DNA of 64,000 nucleotides from Sva-07 sp963752815 (lineage in GTDB: Bacteria; Actinomycetota; Acidimicrobiia; Acidimicrobiales; Ilumatobacteraceae). A model generated the notes under the pieces. It worked only from the letters and a program-made list of their open reading frames with translations. It did not search any database and had not been told where the DNA came from. Location of the stretch: contig CAVVZI010000021.1 in NCBI GenBank assembly GCA_963752815.1, forward strand, positions 496,001 through 560,000, given 5' to 3'. Positions 1 to 7,791 of this stretch are shown one piece after another (positions within the stretch are counted from its first letter, which is position 1; each line of letters opens with the position of its first letter). A program made the position numbers and the translations under genes.

Positions 1-926
1 GCAGGAGGAACGCGGCGAGCGCCCAGGCCCACGTGAGTTCCTTGACGATCTGGATCTCCTCGCCGAGCGTCTCGCCGAGCGAGTTCTGGATCGAGGAGTA
101 GGCGTCGGCGAGTTCGTCGCCGGTCTGGGCCACGTACGATTCGCCGCCGGTCGTCTCGGCCACCATCTCGAGGTCGGCGGGGCGCACCGGCACGTCGACG
201 GTCTGGCCGCTCACCGGGTCGACGATCGTGCCGCTGTCGGTGCCGAAGGCGATCGTGTACACGGGGATGCCGGCGTCGGCGGCCTCCTGCGCGCCTTCCG
301 AGGTGAGCCGGCCCACCGTCGTCTCACCGTCGCTGAGCAGCACCATCACGCCGGGCGCGACGTCGGAATTGGGGTCGGCGGAGTTCACGAGCAGCTTGGT
401 ACCGGCGGCCAGCGCGTCGCCGATCGCCGTCGATTCGGCGAGTTCGAGGTTGTCGATGCCGTCGCTCCATCGCGCTGCGATCGAGCGTCGGGTCGACGTC
501 GACGTTCACCTGACCGGAGAACGAGATCAGCCCGACCTCGACGCCGGGATCGACCGCGTCGACGAAGTCGCGGGCCGCCTCCTGCGCCGCCGCGAAGCGG
601 GTCGGATCGACGTCGTTGGCCTCCATCGACAGCGAGACGTCGAACAACACGAGGATGCGGCCATCGGCCTTCGTCTGCTCGGTGGAACGCTCGACGGGTC
701 GGGCGATGGCGACCACCGCGACCGTCAGGCCGAGCAACTGGATGCCGGCCACGACGTGTCGCCGCCAGCGCGGCCGCTTCGGCGCGACCCGATCGAGCAG
801 GTCGACCTGGGTGAATCGAACCGTGGTGGTCCGGCGCCAGCGCAGGACCACGAAGTACAGCACGGCGAGTGCCGCCGGGACGATGAGCAGCCACAGGCGG
901 CCGGGGGCGAGGAAGTCGGTGCTCAT
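1..926 (-). CDS. VWA-domain (BatA-type) membrane protein, partial and frameshifted
   Basis: The product is a von Willebrand factor A protein of the aerotolerance (Bat) type, predicted to sit in the cytoplasmic membrane and work with the MoxR ATPase and DUF58 protein encoded just upstream. Two N-terminal membrane segments (about residues 10-28 and 57-77) precede a VWA domain whose MIDAS motif DVSLS is visible near residue 97, followed by TAIGDAL and LLSDGETT. The ATG at 926 overlaps the DUF58 stop as ATGA. The reading frame breaks at the CC pair 459-460. Removing one base rejoins SAMERRIDNLEL and the rest of the VWA fold reads on to the window edge, so the C-terminus is missing. Family assignment is firm; the cause of the frameshift is inferred. 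Confidence 0.85.
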
Positions 927-1946
927 CGCTTGATCACTCCACCGCGGACGGCCTGCGTGCGGCGATGTTGGGTGTGGGCGACGATGGCCGCGAGCCAGTC
1001 GCTGTCGGTGCTCAACTCGATCATGTCGGCACCCGCGCGTCCGAGCGCATCGTCACGTTCCGTTCGAGCAGCCGCCGCCGCGTCGCGGAACCGCTCCTGC
1101 ACCGCCCGCGGTGACGCGCACCTCGCGCACGTCGCCCGTCGCGGGGTCGGACACGTCGACGAGACCGATCGGCGGGATGTCGAACTCGCGGGGATCGTTG
1201 ACCGTGATCGCCAGGAGGTCGTGGCGGAGCGAGAGCCGACCGAGCGGGACGCTCCAGCCCTCGGACAGGAAATCGGAGATCACCGCGACGAAGCCACGCC
1301 GTTTCGCGAGCGCCCCGACCCGGTCGAGCGCGTGGGCGAGATCGGCCCGACCCTGCCCGGTCACGTCCGGGGGAGAGGCGAGCGTCGACAGGACGGCCCG
1401 CACCTGATTCGATCCGTTGCGGGGCGGGACCACGTGGATGCTCGGCCCGGCCACCAGCACCGCGCCGAGGCGGTTCTGGTTGCGTGCGGTGAGGAAGCCG
1501 ACCGCCGCGGCAGCCGCCATGGCGACCTGCGACTTCTCGTTCGGCACCGTGCCGAACCGCATCGTCGCCGACGCGTCGACGACGAGCCACGCCGTCAGGT
1601 CGCGGTCGGCGATCTGCTCACGGACGTAGGTCTCGTTCGTGCGCGCCGACACGTTCCAGTCGATCCGGCGCACGTCGTCGCCGGGCTGATACAGCCGCGA
1701 CTCGCCGGGCTCGCTGCCGTGACCAGGGGTGATGCCCTGGTGGTTGCCGTGCAGGACGCCGTCGAGGCGCCCGTTGATCGTGAGCTCGAGCGTGCGCAGC
1801 AGTTCGGCAACGGCCTCGGTCGGCGGGCCGGATGCCCACGCCGTACTCGGCCGGTCGGCTGTCTCGGCCGGCGGGCGGGCTTTCCAGGCGTCGTTCGCCG
1901 TCTTGGCTTTGGCCGGAGCGACGCTCGACGGCGGGAGGCTGTGCAT
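923..1946 (-). CDS. DUF58 domain protein of a MoxR-Bat operon, frameshifted near the C-terminus
   Basis: DUF58 proteins accompany MoxR AAA+ ATPases and VWA proteins; the biochemical role is unsettled. The family signature is clear: GESRLYQPGDDVRRIDWN near residues 80-97, then a VWA-like core (VVDASATMRFG). An ATG at 1946 lies 2 nt after the moxR stop and is preferred over the overlapping start at 1991. The frame as read ends early, but removing one base from the CC at 1102-1103 gives VQERFRDAAAAARTERDDAL and a natural end at 923-925 that overlaps the next start. Translational coupling across all three genes is therefore likely. Confidence 0.85.
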
Positions 1947-1948
1947 GT

Positions 1949-3001
1949 TCAGCTCCCGCTGACGGCACCGTTGGGCTTCGGCGACACCCACGCGGCGGGC
2001 ACCGTGGAGAGCATCCGCTGGATCACGTGGTCGGTCGTGATGTCACGGGCGAGCGCGTCGTAGGTCAGCAGCAGGCGGTGGCGGAGGATCTCGGGGGCGA
2101 GGTCGAACACGTCCTGTGGTGTGGCGTAGGTGCGGCCGCGCAGCATGGCGATGGCGCGGGCCCCGCGGACCAGGTTGAGCGACGCGCGAGGGCTCGCCCC
2201 GAGGCCGATCACCGAGCTGAGGTCGCCGAGCCCGAACTTGTCGGGCGTGCGGGTGCACTGCACCAGGTCGACGGCGTACTGGCTCACCGAGCGATCGACG
2301 AACACGCGGTCGGCCTGAGCCTGCAGGGCGCTCAGTTGGTCGAGGGTGATCACCTGATCGGCGAGCGGCGCCTCGATGCTCATGCGATCGATGATCATCA
2401 TCTCCTCGTCCGGCGTCGGATAGTCGAGGGTGATCTTCATCATGAAGCGGTCACGCTGGGCGTCGGGGAGCTGGTACACGCCCTCCGACTCGATCGGGTT
2501 CTGCGTGGCGACCACGAAGAACGGCTTGGGCACCTGATGGGTCACGCCGCCGATCGTCACCTGCTGTTCGGCCATCACTTCGAGCAGTGCCGACTGGACC
2601 TTCGCCGGGGCCCGGTTGATCTCGTCGGTGAGCAGGAAGTTGACGAACACCGGACCCAACTCGACGTCGAACGTCTCGCTGCTGGCGCGGTAGATGCGGG
2701 TGCCGACGATGTCGGACGGCAGGAGGTCGGGCGTGAACTGGATCCGGGCGAACGATCCGCCGACCACGTCGGCCAGCGTCTCGGCGGCCATCGTCTTGGC
2801 GAGGCCGGGTACCGATTCGAGCAGGCAGTGGCCGCGGCAGAGCACGCCGACGAGGAGTCGTTCGAGGAGGCGGGTCTGGCCGACGATCACCTTGCGGAGT
2901 TCGAAGAAGATCTTCTCGAACGTTTCGGCGGTGCCCGGGTCGTCCATCATCGCCGGAGGAGCAGATTCGGTGTTCATGAGCACGCGACCGTACTTGCGCA
3001 T
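1949..3001 (-). CDS. MoxR-family AAA+ ATPase
   Basis: MoxR ATPases are cytoplasmic chaperone-like AAA+ proteins that act on VWA-domain partners. The Walker A region has the variant SVPGLAKT (near residue 65), Walker B is LLTDEINRAP, and the sensor-1 stretch VVATQNPIE and the arginine-rich DAQRDRFMMKI follow in order. Length (about 350 residues) is normal. The start may be the ATG at 3001 or the internal ATG at 2977 (MNTESAPP); nothing decisive separates them. It is the first gene of the three-gene MoxR-DUF58-VWA operon running towards position 1. Confidence 0.93.
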   Translation of the reverse strand: MRKYGRVLMNTESAPPAMMDDPGTAETFEKIFFELRKVIVGQTRLLERLLVGVLCRGHCLLESVPGLAKTMAAETLADVVGGSFARIQFTPDLLPSDIVGTRIYRASSETFDVELGPVFVNFLLTDEINRAPAKVQSALLEVMAEQQVTIGGVTHQVPKPFFVVATQNPIESEGVYQLPDAQRDRFMMKITLDYPTPDEEMMIIDRMSIEAPLADQVITLDQLSALQAQADRVFVDRSVSQYAVDLVQCTRTPDKFGLGDLSSVIGLGASPRASLNLVRGARAIAMLRGRTYATPQDVFDLAPEILRHRLLLTYDALARDITTDHVIQRMLSTVPAAWVSPKPNGAVSGS

Positions 3002-3079
3002 CGTTCCGACCGGTCGCGCGTCGGGGTGAATTCACGACGCACCCTTACCTGCCGCGCTGCCTGCGTCCCGTACGGCCCG

Positions 3080-3085
3080 TAGCCT
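3080..3085 (+). promoter_or_regulatory. -10 box TAGCCT, leaderless-type promoter
   Basis: TAGCCT lies 6 nt before the ATG at 3092, leaving no room for a ribosome binding site. This spacing recurs at many genes of the window and fits leaderless transcription, which is common in actinobacteria. No convincing -35 box is seen. Confidence 0.5.
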
Positions 3086-3091
3086 GGACGC

Positions 3092-3443
3092 ATGGCCGAT
3101 GTCCCCGCCGATCGCGACGATCGCGACGAGGGCGACGATTGGCGGCCCGATGACGACGACGGCCTGTCGCCGGCCGATCGCGCGATCGCCAAGCGACTCT
3201 CGATGATCGAGGCCGGACGCCGCAAGGGCGGGGTGTTCGGGGCGGCGGCCGCCGGGCGCGATGATCGGGCTGCGCGACGTCTACGAAGGGCCGCCGAAGG
3301 ACGACACGATCGTCCAGATCGTCGAGAGCCCCGGCGAACCGGGCGACATCGACACCGACGGCATCGAGGTGTCGGTCGGCGGCGTCGACGTGTGGGCGCC
3401 ACCGCCGGCCCGCCGGGACGACGCCGACGCTCAGGCCGACTGA
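3092..3443 (+). CDS. small conserved actinobacterial protein of unknown function, frameshifted
   Basis: Unrecognised product of about 116 residues. The N-terminus is very acidic, followed by a basic helix (DRAIAKRLSMIEAGRRKGG), a short Ala/Gly-rich stretch and a C-terminal half of short beta-like segments (DTIVQIVESPGEP...DGIEVSVGGVDVWAPP). The frame breaks in the GGG at 3254-3256; dropping one G joins AAAAGAMIGLRDVYEG smoothly. The central hydrophobic stretch is too short for a confident membrane helix. The gene is divergent from the MoxR operon and convergent with the flavoprotein gene. I recall similar small proteins in Acidimicrobiia, but no function can be given. Confidence 0.6.
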
Positions 3444-4673
3444 AACGCGCCGGGCTGACGCAACATCCGCCGGTGCCACCGGCTGGGCGTCAGCAGGATC
3501 GCTCGCGGTTCGTCCTCGAACATCCATCGTGCGAAGTTCCGGCGACCCCAGTCACCGCTCGACGCCACGACCCGCAGCGCGCCGCGTGCACCCCACGACG
3601 TCGACAGGACGCGGCCGAGCAGCGCCGACATGCGATGGTCGGCGATCAGGTGGTGGGCGACGGCTCGCTCGTACCCGGCGCAGGCGACGTCGGGCTGCCC
3701 GGCGCCGGCGCGCAGGATCGATTCGGCGGCGAGCCGGCCGGTGAGCAGCGCCTGCCCGATCCCCTCGCCGGTCATCACGTCGGTCGCCGCGGCGGCGTCA
3801 CCGACGAACAGCGTGCGCCCGCAGGTGAGCGCGATGTTGTCGATGCGGGCCGGGATCGGCCAGGCGGTGTGGCGATCCTCGAGTTCGACGCTGGTCGCCG
3901 AGCGCCTCGCGAACGTGGGGCCGCTGGAGCAGTTCCTCCCACAGGCCCTTCATCGACTGGATCCGGCGTTCACCGTCGCGCAGCACCCCGAAGCCGATGT
4001 TGGCCCGACCGTTCGGGAGCGGGAACGACCAGGCGTAGCCGGGTGTGAGGTCGGGCTCGAACCACACGTACAGCTGCTCGGCGGCCGGCCCCGTGACGTT
4101 CCGTGCGTACTGCCGGAAGCCGTGCCACTCGCCGAGGTACCCCGGTTCGCCTGCTCCGAGCGCCTTGCGGGTCGGGCTCCACATGCCGTCCGCGGCGACG
4201 ACGTACCGCGTGTCGATCGTCAGCCCGGCGGCGCGCACCGTGACCGCGTCGGTGCCGTTGGTGAGCCCGTCGAAGGCGACGCCGTCGCGGACGTCGGCGC
4301 CGGCTTTCCTGGCGAGTTCGACGAGCGCGTCGTCGAGCTGCAGGCGCGGAGCGACGGCGGCGTACTTCCCGTCGGTCGGCAGCGGCACCACGACCTCACG
4401 GCCCGACGGTGAGCGCAGCGCGGCGCGGTCGACGTCGTACCAGTCGGTGACCGCCGCCTGGTCGAACCCCAGATGGTCGAGTTCGCGCAGGGCGAGCGTG
4501 GTCAGCCCGTCGCCGCAGCACTTGTCGCGCGGGAACGTCGCCTTGTCGAGCACGACCACCGATCGCCCGGCTCGTGCGAGCGTGATCGCGGCGGCCGTAC
4601 CCGCCGGGCCGGCACCGATCACCACCACGTCGGCACTGACGGCGCAGGGTGGATCGGCAACGGCGCTGCTCAC
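3431..4673 (-). CDS. geranylgeranyl reductase-family FAD-dependent oxidoreductase, frameshifted
   Basis: The N-terminus carries the Rossmann dinucleotide motif VVVIGAGPAGTAAAITLARAG, then KCCGDGLT typical of the geranylgeranyl-reductase branch of the GR2 flavoproteins. The FAD-binding GDAAAATDVMTGEGIGQAL lies downstream. These enzymes reduce isoprenoid double bonds or act as related monooxygenases; the substrate cannot be read from sequence. The frame breaks at the GG pair 3893-3894; removing one base restores ALGDSVELEDRHTAWPIPARIDN. A GTG at 4673 sits 7 nt behind a TAGCCT box, so I prefer it over the ATG at 4730. The C-terminus overlaps the convergent small gene by about 13 bp. Confidence 0.82.
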
Positions 4674-4680
4674 GGCCGAC

Positions 4681-4686
4681 AGGCTA
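4681..4686 (-). promoter_or_regulatory. -10 box TAGCCT for the flavoprotein gene
   Basis: On the minus strand TAGCCT is followed by 7 nt and the GTG at 4673, the same layout as at 3080 and 22990. It supports the GTG start of the flavoprotein gene. Confidence 0.45.
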
Positions 4687-4731
4687 CGGCCCGCCCCTGC
4701 CGACCCCGCCGACGACTCCCGCGCGCCCATG

Positions 4732-4791
4732 GTCGGGTATTTCGTGTCGTCGGGTAATTCGTGCAGGGCGTGGGTGCTCCAAATACCCGAC
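4732..4791 (-). terminator. inverted repeat downstream of the amidase gene
   Basis: Perfect 11-bp arms (GTCGGGTATTT at 4732-4742 and its complement at 4781-4791) enclose 38 nt. It lies just past the stop of the minus-strand amidase and before the flavoprotein promoter, the position expected for a transcription end. There is no U-tract. Confidence 0.4.
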
Positions 4792-4810
4792 ACCCGGGCG
4801 CGGTCGCGAT

Positions 4811-4855
4811 TCAGTCGAGGTGCCGTCAGTCGAGGTGCCGTCAGTCGAGGTGATA
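4811..4855. repeat. 15-bp tandem repeat, three copies, over the amidase stop codon
   Basis: Units begin at 4811, 4826 and 4841 (TCAGTCGAGGTGCCG; the third differs in its last bases). Read on the minus strand each unit is in frame and ends in TGA, so the last codons and stop of the amidase gene are triplicated. Confidence 0.8.
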
Positions 4856-5680
4856 GTCGCGGCGGGTGGCGGTGGCGTAGGGGCCGGTGCGCGTGCGGTG
4901 CAGACGCGTGGCGTTCACCCGTGCCCGCCACGCCGGCAGCAGCACGTAGGCCTGGTCGCCCGGGCAGGCCGTGGCGCTGGTGTCGCGGTGGCCGGAGATC
5001 GTCGACGTGGTGATCTCGGCGCCCGCTCGGTACTTGTTCGACCCGCGGGAGGTGAAGGTCACCGTGGCGTTCGGGTCGCTGTCGATGCGGTAGCGGTCGG
5101 CGAGGAAGAGCAGCAGGCGGGCGAGCGAATCCTGCGCGGCGAGCGTCGGCGGCTGGTCGACGAAGTTGCCGATCAGGCAGACCAACTGGGCGAACCCCTG
5201 GTTGCCCCCGGTGGCGTCGGCGACGACCGGGCCGGCGAGCGATCCGGCACGACCTTCCCACACCGAGCCGTCCGGCCCGACGAAGAAGTGGTAGCAGACG
5301 TCGGGCCAGCCCTTGTCGGGACCGGTCTGGAACGCGTACGTCTGGCGGATCACCGCTCGTGGGTCGGGCACGACGTTCGTCGACGCGGTGTGGTGCACGA
5401 GCAGGAACCGGACGTCCTCCGGACCCATCGGATGCTTCGGCGGGAGGTCGGCGCCCCAGTCGTCGCGCGGGTGGATGTCGAGACCGGTGGCCACGGTGAT
5501 CGGCGCCGTCGCGAGGTCAGGGGCCGGCGGGGCTACGGCGTCGTCACCCGGGGTCGGCGATCCGAGTGCGGCCGCTGCGGCGCTCCGCGGGCCGCTCGCC
5601 AGCGCGATCGCGGCGAGGGTCGCGGCACCCGCGATCACCGTCCGCCGGGTCGGGCGCTGCGTCGGGTGGGAGTCGCACAC
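4841..5680 (-). CDS. Tat-type secreted N-acetylmuramoyl-L-alanine amidase (PGRP/Amidase_2)
   Basis: The product is predicted to cut the bond between N-acetylmuramic acid and L-Ala in peptidoglycan outside the membrane. The signal region has a twin-arginine motif (TRRTVIAG) and a hydrophobic stretch ending in Ala-rich cleavage sites by about residue 35. The PGRP fold follows: FLLVHHTAST with a zinc His, YHFFVGPDGSVWEGR, and SGHRDTSATACPGD carrying the second His and the Cys ligand. The start is the GTG at 5680, 7 nt behind a TAGAGT box. The open frame extends far upstream, but that part only shadows the SDR gene. About 280 residues, normal for the family. Confidence 0.88.
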   Translation of the reverse strand: MCDSHPTQRPTRRTVIAGAATLAAIALASGPRSAAAAALGSPTPGDDAVAPPAPDLATAPITVATGLDIHPRDDWGADLPPKHPMGPEDVRFLLVHHTASTNVVPDPRAVIRQTYAFQTGPDKGWPDVCYHFFVGPDGSVWEGRAGSLAGPVVADATGGNQGFAQLVCLIGNFVDQPPTLAAQDSLARLLLFLADRYRIDSDPNATVTFTSRGSNKYRAGAEITTSTISGHRDTSATACPGDQAYVLLPAWRARVNATRLHRTRTGPYATATRRDYHLD

Positions 5681-5687
5681 CGGCGTG

Positions 5688-5693
5688 ACTCTA
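5688..5693 (-). promoter_or_regulatory. -10 box TAGAGT, leaderless-type promoter of the amidase
   Basis: Minus-strand TAGAGT followed by 7 nt and the GTG at 5680. It fixes the start despite a longer open frame. Confidence 0.45.
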
Positions 5694-5795
5694 CGATGCG
5701 GAGGCCGCCGGCGAGCGCCGTCGGATTCATCGATCAACAGCGTGCCGACACCCGACGTGGCGAGCACCGGAACACACGAGGGGAACGGAGACACC

Positions 5796-6740
5796 ATGGC
5801 TGGACTGGTCGAAGGACGCGTCGCGATCGTCACGGGCGCAGGGCGTGGCATCGGTCGGGAGCACGCACTCAGCCTCGCCAGGCACGGCGCCAAGGTCGTG
5901 GTGAACGATCTCGGCGCCACCGTCGACGGGTCCGGTGGCGACGCCTCCCCGGCGCACGACGTGGTCGAGGAGATCAAGGGCATGGGCGGCGAGGCGATCG
6001 CCAACGGCGACAACGTGGCCGACTGGGAAGGCGCGCAGCGATTGATCAACACCGCGATCGAGACGTTCGGCGACCTCCATGCGTTGGTCAACAACGCCGG
6101 GATCCTGCGCGACCGGGTGCTGGCCAACATGACCGAACAGGAGTGGGACGCCGTCATCAACGTCCACCTCAAGGGCACGTTCGCCCCGTCGCGTTGGGCC
6201 GTCGCGTACTGGCGCGAACAGGCGAAGGCCGGCAAGACGGTCAGCGGCCGCATCGTCAACACCACGTCGGTGTCGGGCATCTACGGCAACGCCGGCCAGG
6301 CGAACTACGGCGCGGCGAAGGCCGGCATCGCGTCGTTCACCAACATCGTCGCCCTCGAGGTGGCGCGCTACGGAGTCACGGTCAACGCGGTCGGACCGGT
6401 CGCCCTCACCCGGATGACCGAAGGGTTGGGCCCGGCGCCGGAGTCCGACGAAGCGCGCGAGGCCCGGGCGCCGCACTGGATCGCGCCGATCGTCACCTGG
6501 TTGTGCTCCGAGGAGGCGGCCGGGGTGACCGGCCGCGTGTTCGAAGCGTCGGGGCAGACGTTGGCCGTGGCCGAGGGCTGGGTGCGCGGTCCGTCGACCA
6601 CCCCGGTCGACGACCCCACCACGCTCGGCCCGATCGTCGCCGACCTGCTCGCCAAGGCCCGTGGCGAACTCGGGCATGGACGGCCGCACCGGCTCCTGGC
6701 CCCAGACCACCCTCACGCCCTGACCACCTCGTTCTCGTGA
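5796..6740 (+). CDS. SDR-family oxidoreductase (beta-ketoacyl/hydroxyacyl-CoA dehydrogenase type)
   Basis: This is an NAD(P)-dependent short-chain dehydrogenase of the long form seen in multifunctional beta-oxidation proteins. It has the cofactor motif TGAGRGIG, NNAG (NNAGILRD), a catalytic Ser (NTTSVSGIYG) and YGAAK with the Tyr-Lys pair. GGGAACGGAG precedes the ATG. As read it ends at 6740, but that C-terminus is unlike the family. Removing one G at 6663-6664 gives ARANSGMDGRTGSWPQTTLTP and a stop at 6721-6723, 7 nt before a perfect hairpin, so I think 6723 is the real end. It pairs with the MaoC hydratase next door, together giving successive hydration and dehydrogenation steps of acyl-CoA oxidation. 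Confidence 0.88.
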   Translation: MAGLVEGRVAIVTGAGRGIGREHALSLARHGAKVVVNDLGATVDGSGGDASPAHDVVEEIKGMGGEAIANGDNVADWEGAQRLINTAIETFGDLHALVNNAGILRDRVLANMTEQEWDAVINVHLKGTFAPSRWAVAYWREQAKAGKTVSGRIVNTTSVSGIYGNAGQANYGAAKAGIASFTNIVALEVARYGVTVNAVGPVALTRMTEGLGPAPESDEAREARAPHWIAPIVTWLCSEEAAGVTGRVFEASGQTLAVAEGWVRGPSTTPVDDPTTLGPIVADLLAKARGELGHGRPHRLLAPDHPHALTTSFS

Positions 6741-6780
6741 ACTTCTTGCGTACCCGCGTGCGCAAGAAGTTCACGAGAAC
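6731..6780 (+). terminator. perfect 20-bp-stem hairpin
   Basis: Arms GTTCTCGTGAACTTCTTGCG (6731-6750) and its exact complement (6761-6780) flank a 10-nt loop. Strong terminator-like structure without a U-tract, between the SDR and MaoC genes. It overlaps the SDR stop only in the uncorrected frame. Confidence 0.6.
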
Positions 6781-6833
6781 GGCTCCACCGCCCGCATCAC
6801 ATCATCGCCAGACCCATCCACCGGAGGAATCCC

Positions 6834-7691
6834 ATGCCATTGAACCCAGACGCCGTCGGCTCGAAGAGCGAGCCGGTCGAGACGAGTTGGACCTCGAAGG
6901 ACGCGCTGCTCTACGCCGTCGGCATCGGTGCCGGCCGCGACGAGCTGGCGTTCACCACCGAGAACACGAACGGCGTCGACCAGCTCGTGTTCCCGACGTT
7001 CCCCGTCGTGATCGGTTGGGGCCGGGGCTCGGCGATGGGCAACATCGGCACGTTCAACCCGGCCCTGCTCGTGCACGGCCAGCAGTCGGTCACGCTGCAT
7101 CGCCCGATCCCCGTCTCCGGCACGGCCTCGATCACGAGCGAGGTCACCGGCATCTACGACAAGGGCACGGCCGCTGTCGTGGTGACGTCGGCCGAAGCCG
7201 TCATGGACGGCGAACCGCTGTACACGAACACCATGTCGGCCTTCATCCGCGGTGAAGGCGGATGGGGCGGCGACCGCGGTCCGTCCGGCCCGAAGAACGT
7301 CCCACCCGAGCGCGATCCCGATCACGTCGTCACCTACCAGACGTCGCCCGACCAGGCGTTCGTGTACCGCCTCTCCGGCGACCGCAACCCGCTGCACACC
7401 GACCCGTCGTTCGCCGCGATGGGCGGCTTCGACCGGCCGATCCTGCACGGTCTGTGCAGCTATGGCTTCACCGGCCGGGCGTTGCTGCACTCGCTGTGCG
7501 GCAGCGATCCGGCGAACTTCCACCACATCGAGGCCCGCTTCGCCGCACCGGTGATGCCCGGCGACGCGCTCACGATCCGCATGTGGACGATCGGCGACGG
7601 CGAATCGGTGTTCACGACGAGCGCCGTCGACCCCGCCGACCCGTCGACCGACCGCGTCGTGATCGACCAGGGCCTCCTCCGCCACACCTGA
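6834..7691 (+). CDS. MaoC-family enoyl-CoA hydratase 2
   Basis: The enzyme is expected to hydrate trans-2-enoyl-CoA to (R)-3-hydroxyacyl-CoA. It has the double hot-dog arrangement: an N-terminal degenerate half (residues about 1-140) and a C-terminal half with the hydratase-2 motif YRLSGDRNPLHTDPSFA, containing the catalytic Asp and His, followed by GGFDRPILHGLCSYG. GGAGGAATCCC is a good ribosome binding site for the ATG. Length (285 residues) matches stand-alone hydratase 2 proteins. Its neighbour is the SDR dehydrogenase with which it probably acts. Confidence 0.9.
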   Translation: MPLNPDAVGSKSEPVETSWTSKDALLYAVGIGAGRDELAFTTENTNGVDQLVFPTFPVVIGWGRGSAMGNIGTFNPALLVHGQQSVTLHRPIPVSGTASITSEVTGIYDKGTAAVVVTSAEAVMDGEPLYTNTMSAFIRGEGGWGGDRGPSGPKNVPPERDPDHVVTYQTSPDQAFVYRLSGDRNPLHTDPSFAAMGGFDRPILHGLCSYGFTGRALLHSLCGSDPANFHHIEARFAAPVMPGDALTIRMWTIGDGESVFTTSAVDPADPSTDRVVIDQGLLRHT

Positions 7692-7703
7692 CCGGCCGAC
7701 CGC

Positions 7704-7766
7704 CCCACCCGAAATTTGTTGCGATCGGCCCGCCAAGCGGGCTCGATCCAACAAGTTTCGGGTGGG
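7704..7766. terminator. bidirectional terminator-like hairpin between convergent genes
   Basis: Imperfect 29-bp arms with a few mismatches (CCCACCCGAAA... and ...TTTCGGGTGGG) around a central CGGCCCGCCAAGCGGGC lie between the convergent MaoC and proS genes. Confidence 0.6.
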
Positions 7767-7791
7767 TTTCGGGACGGCGCGTGCGGTCAGG

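Noticed and set aside
4649..7255. 868-codon plus-strand open frame across the amidase, SDR and MaoC genes
   Set aside because: Arg-rich in all parts and overlaps three recognised genes in other frames.
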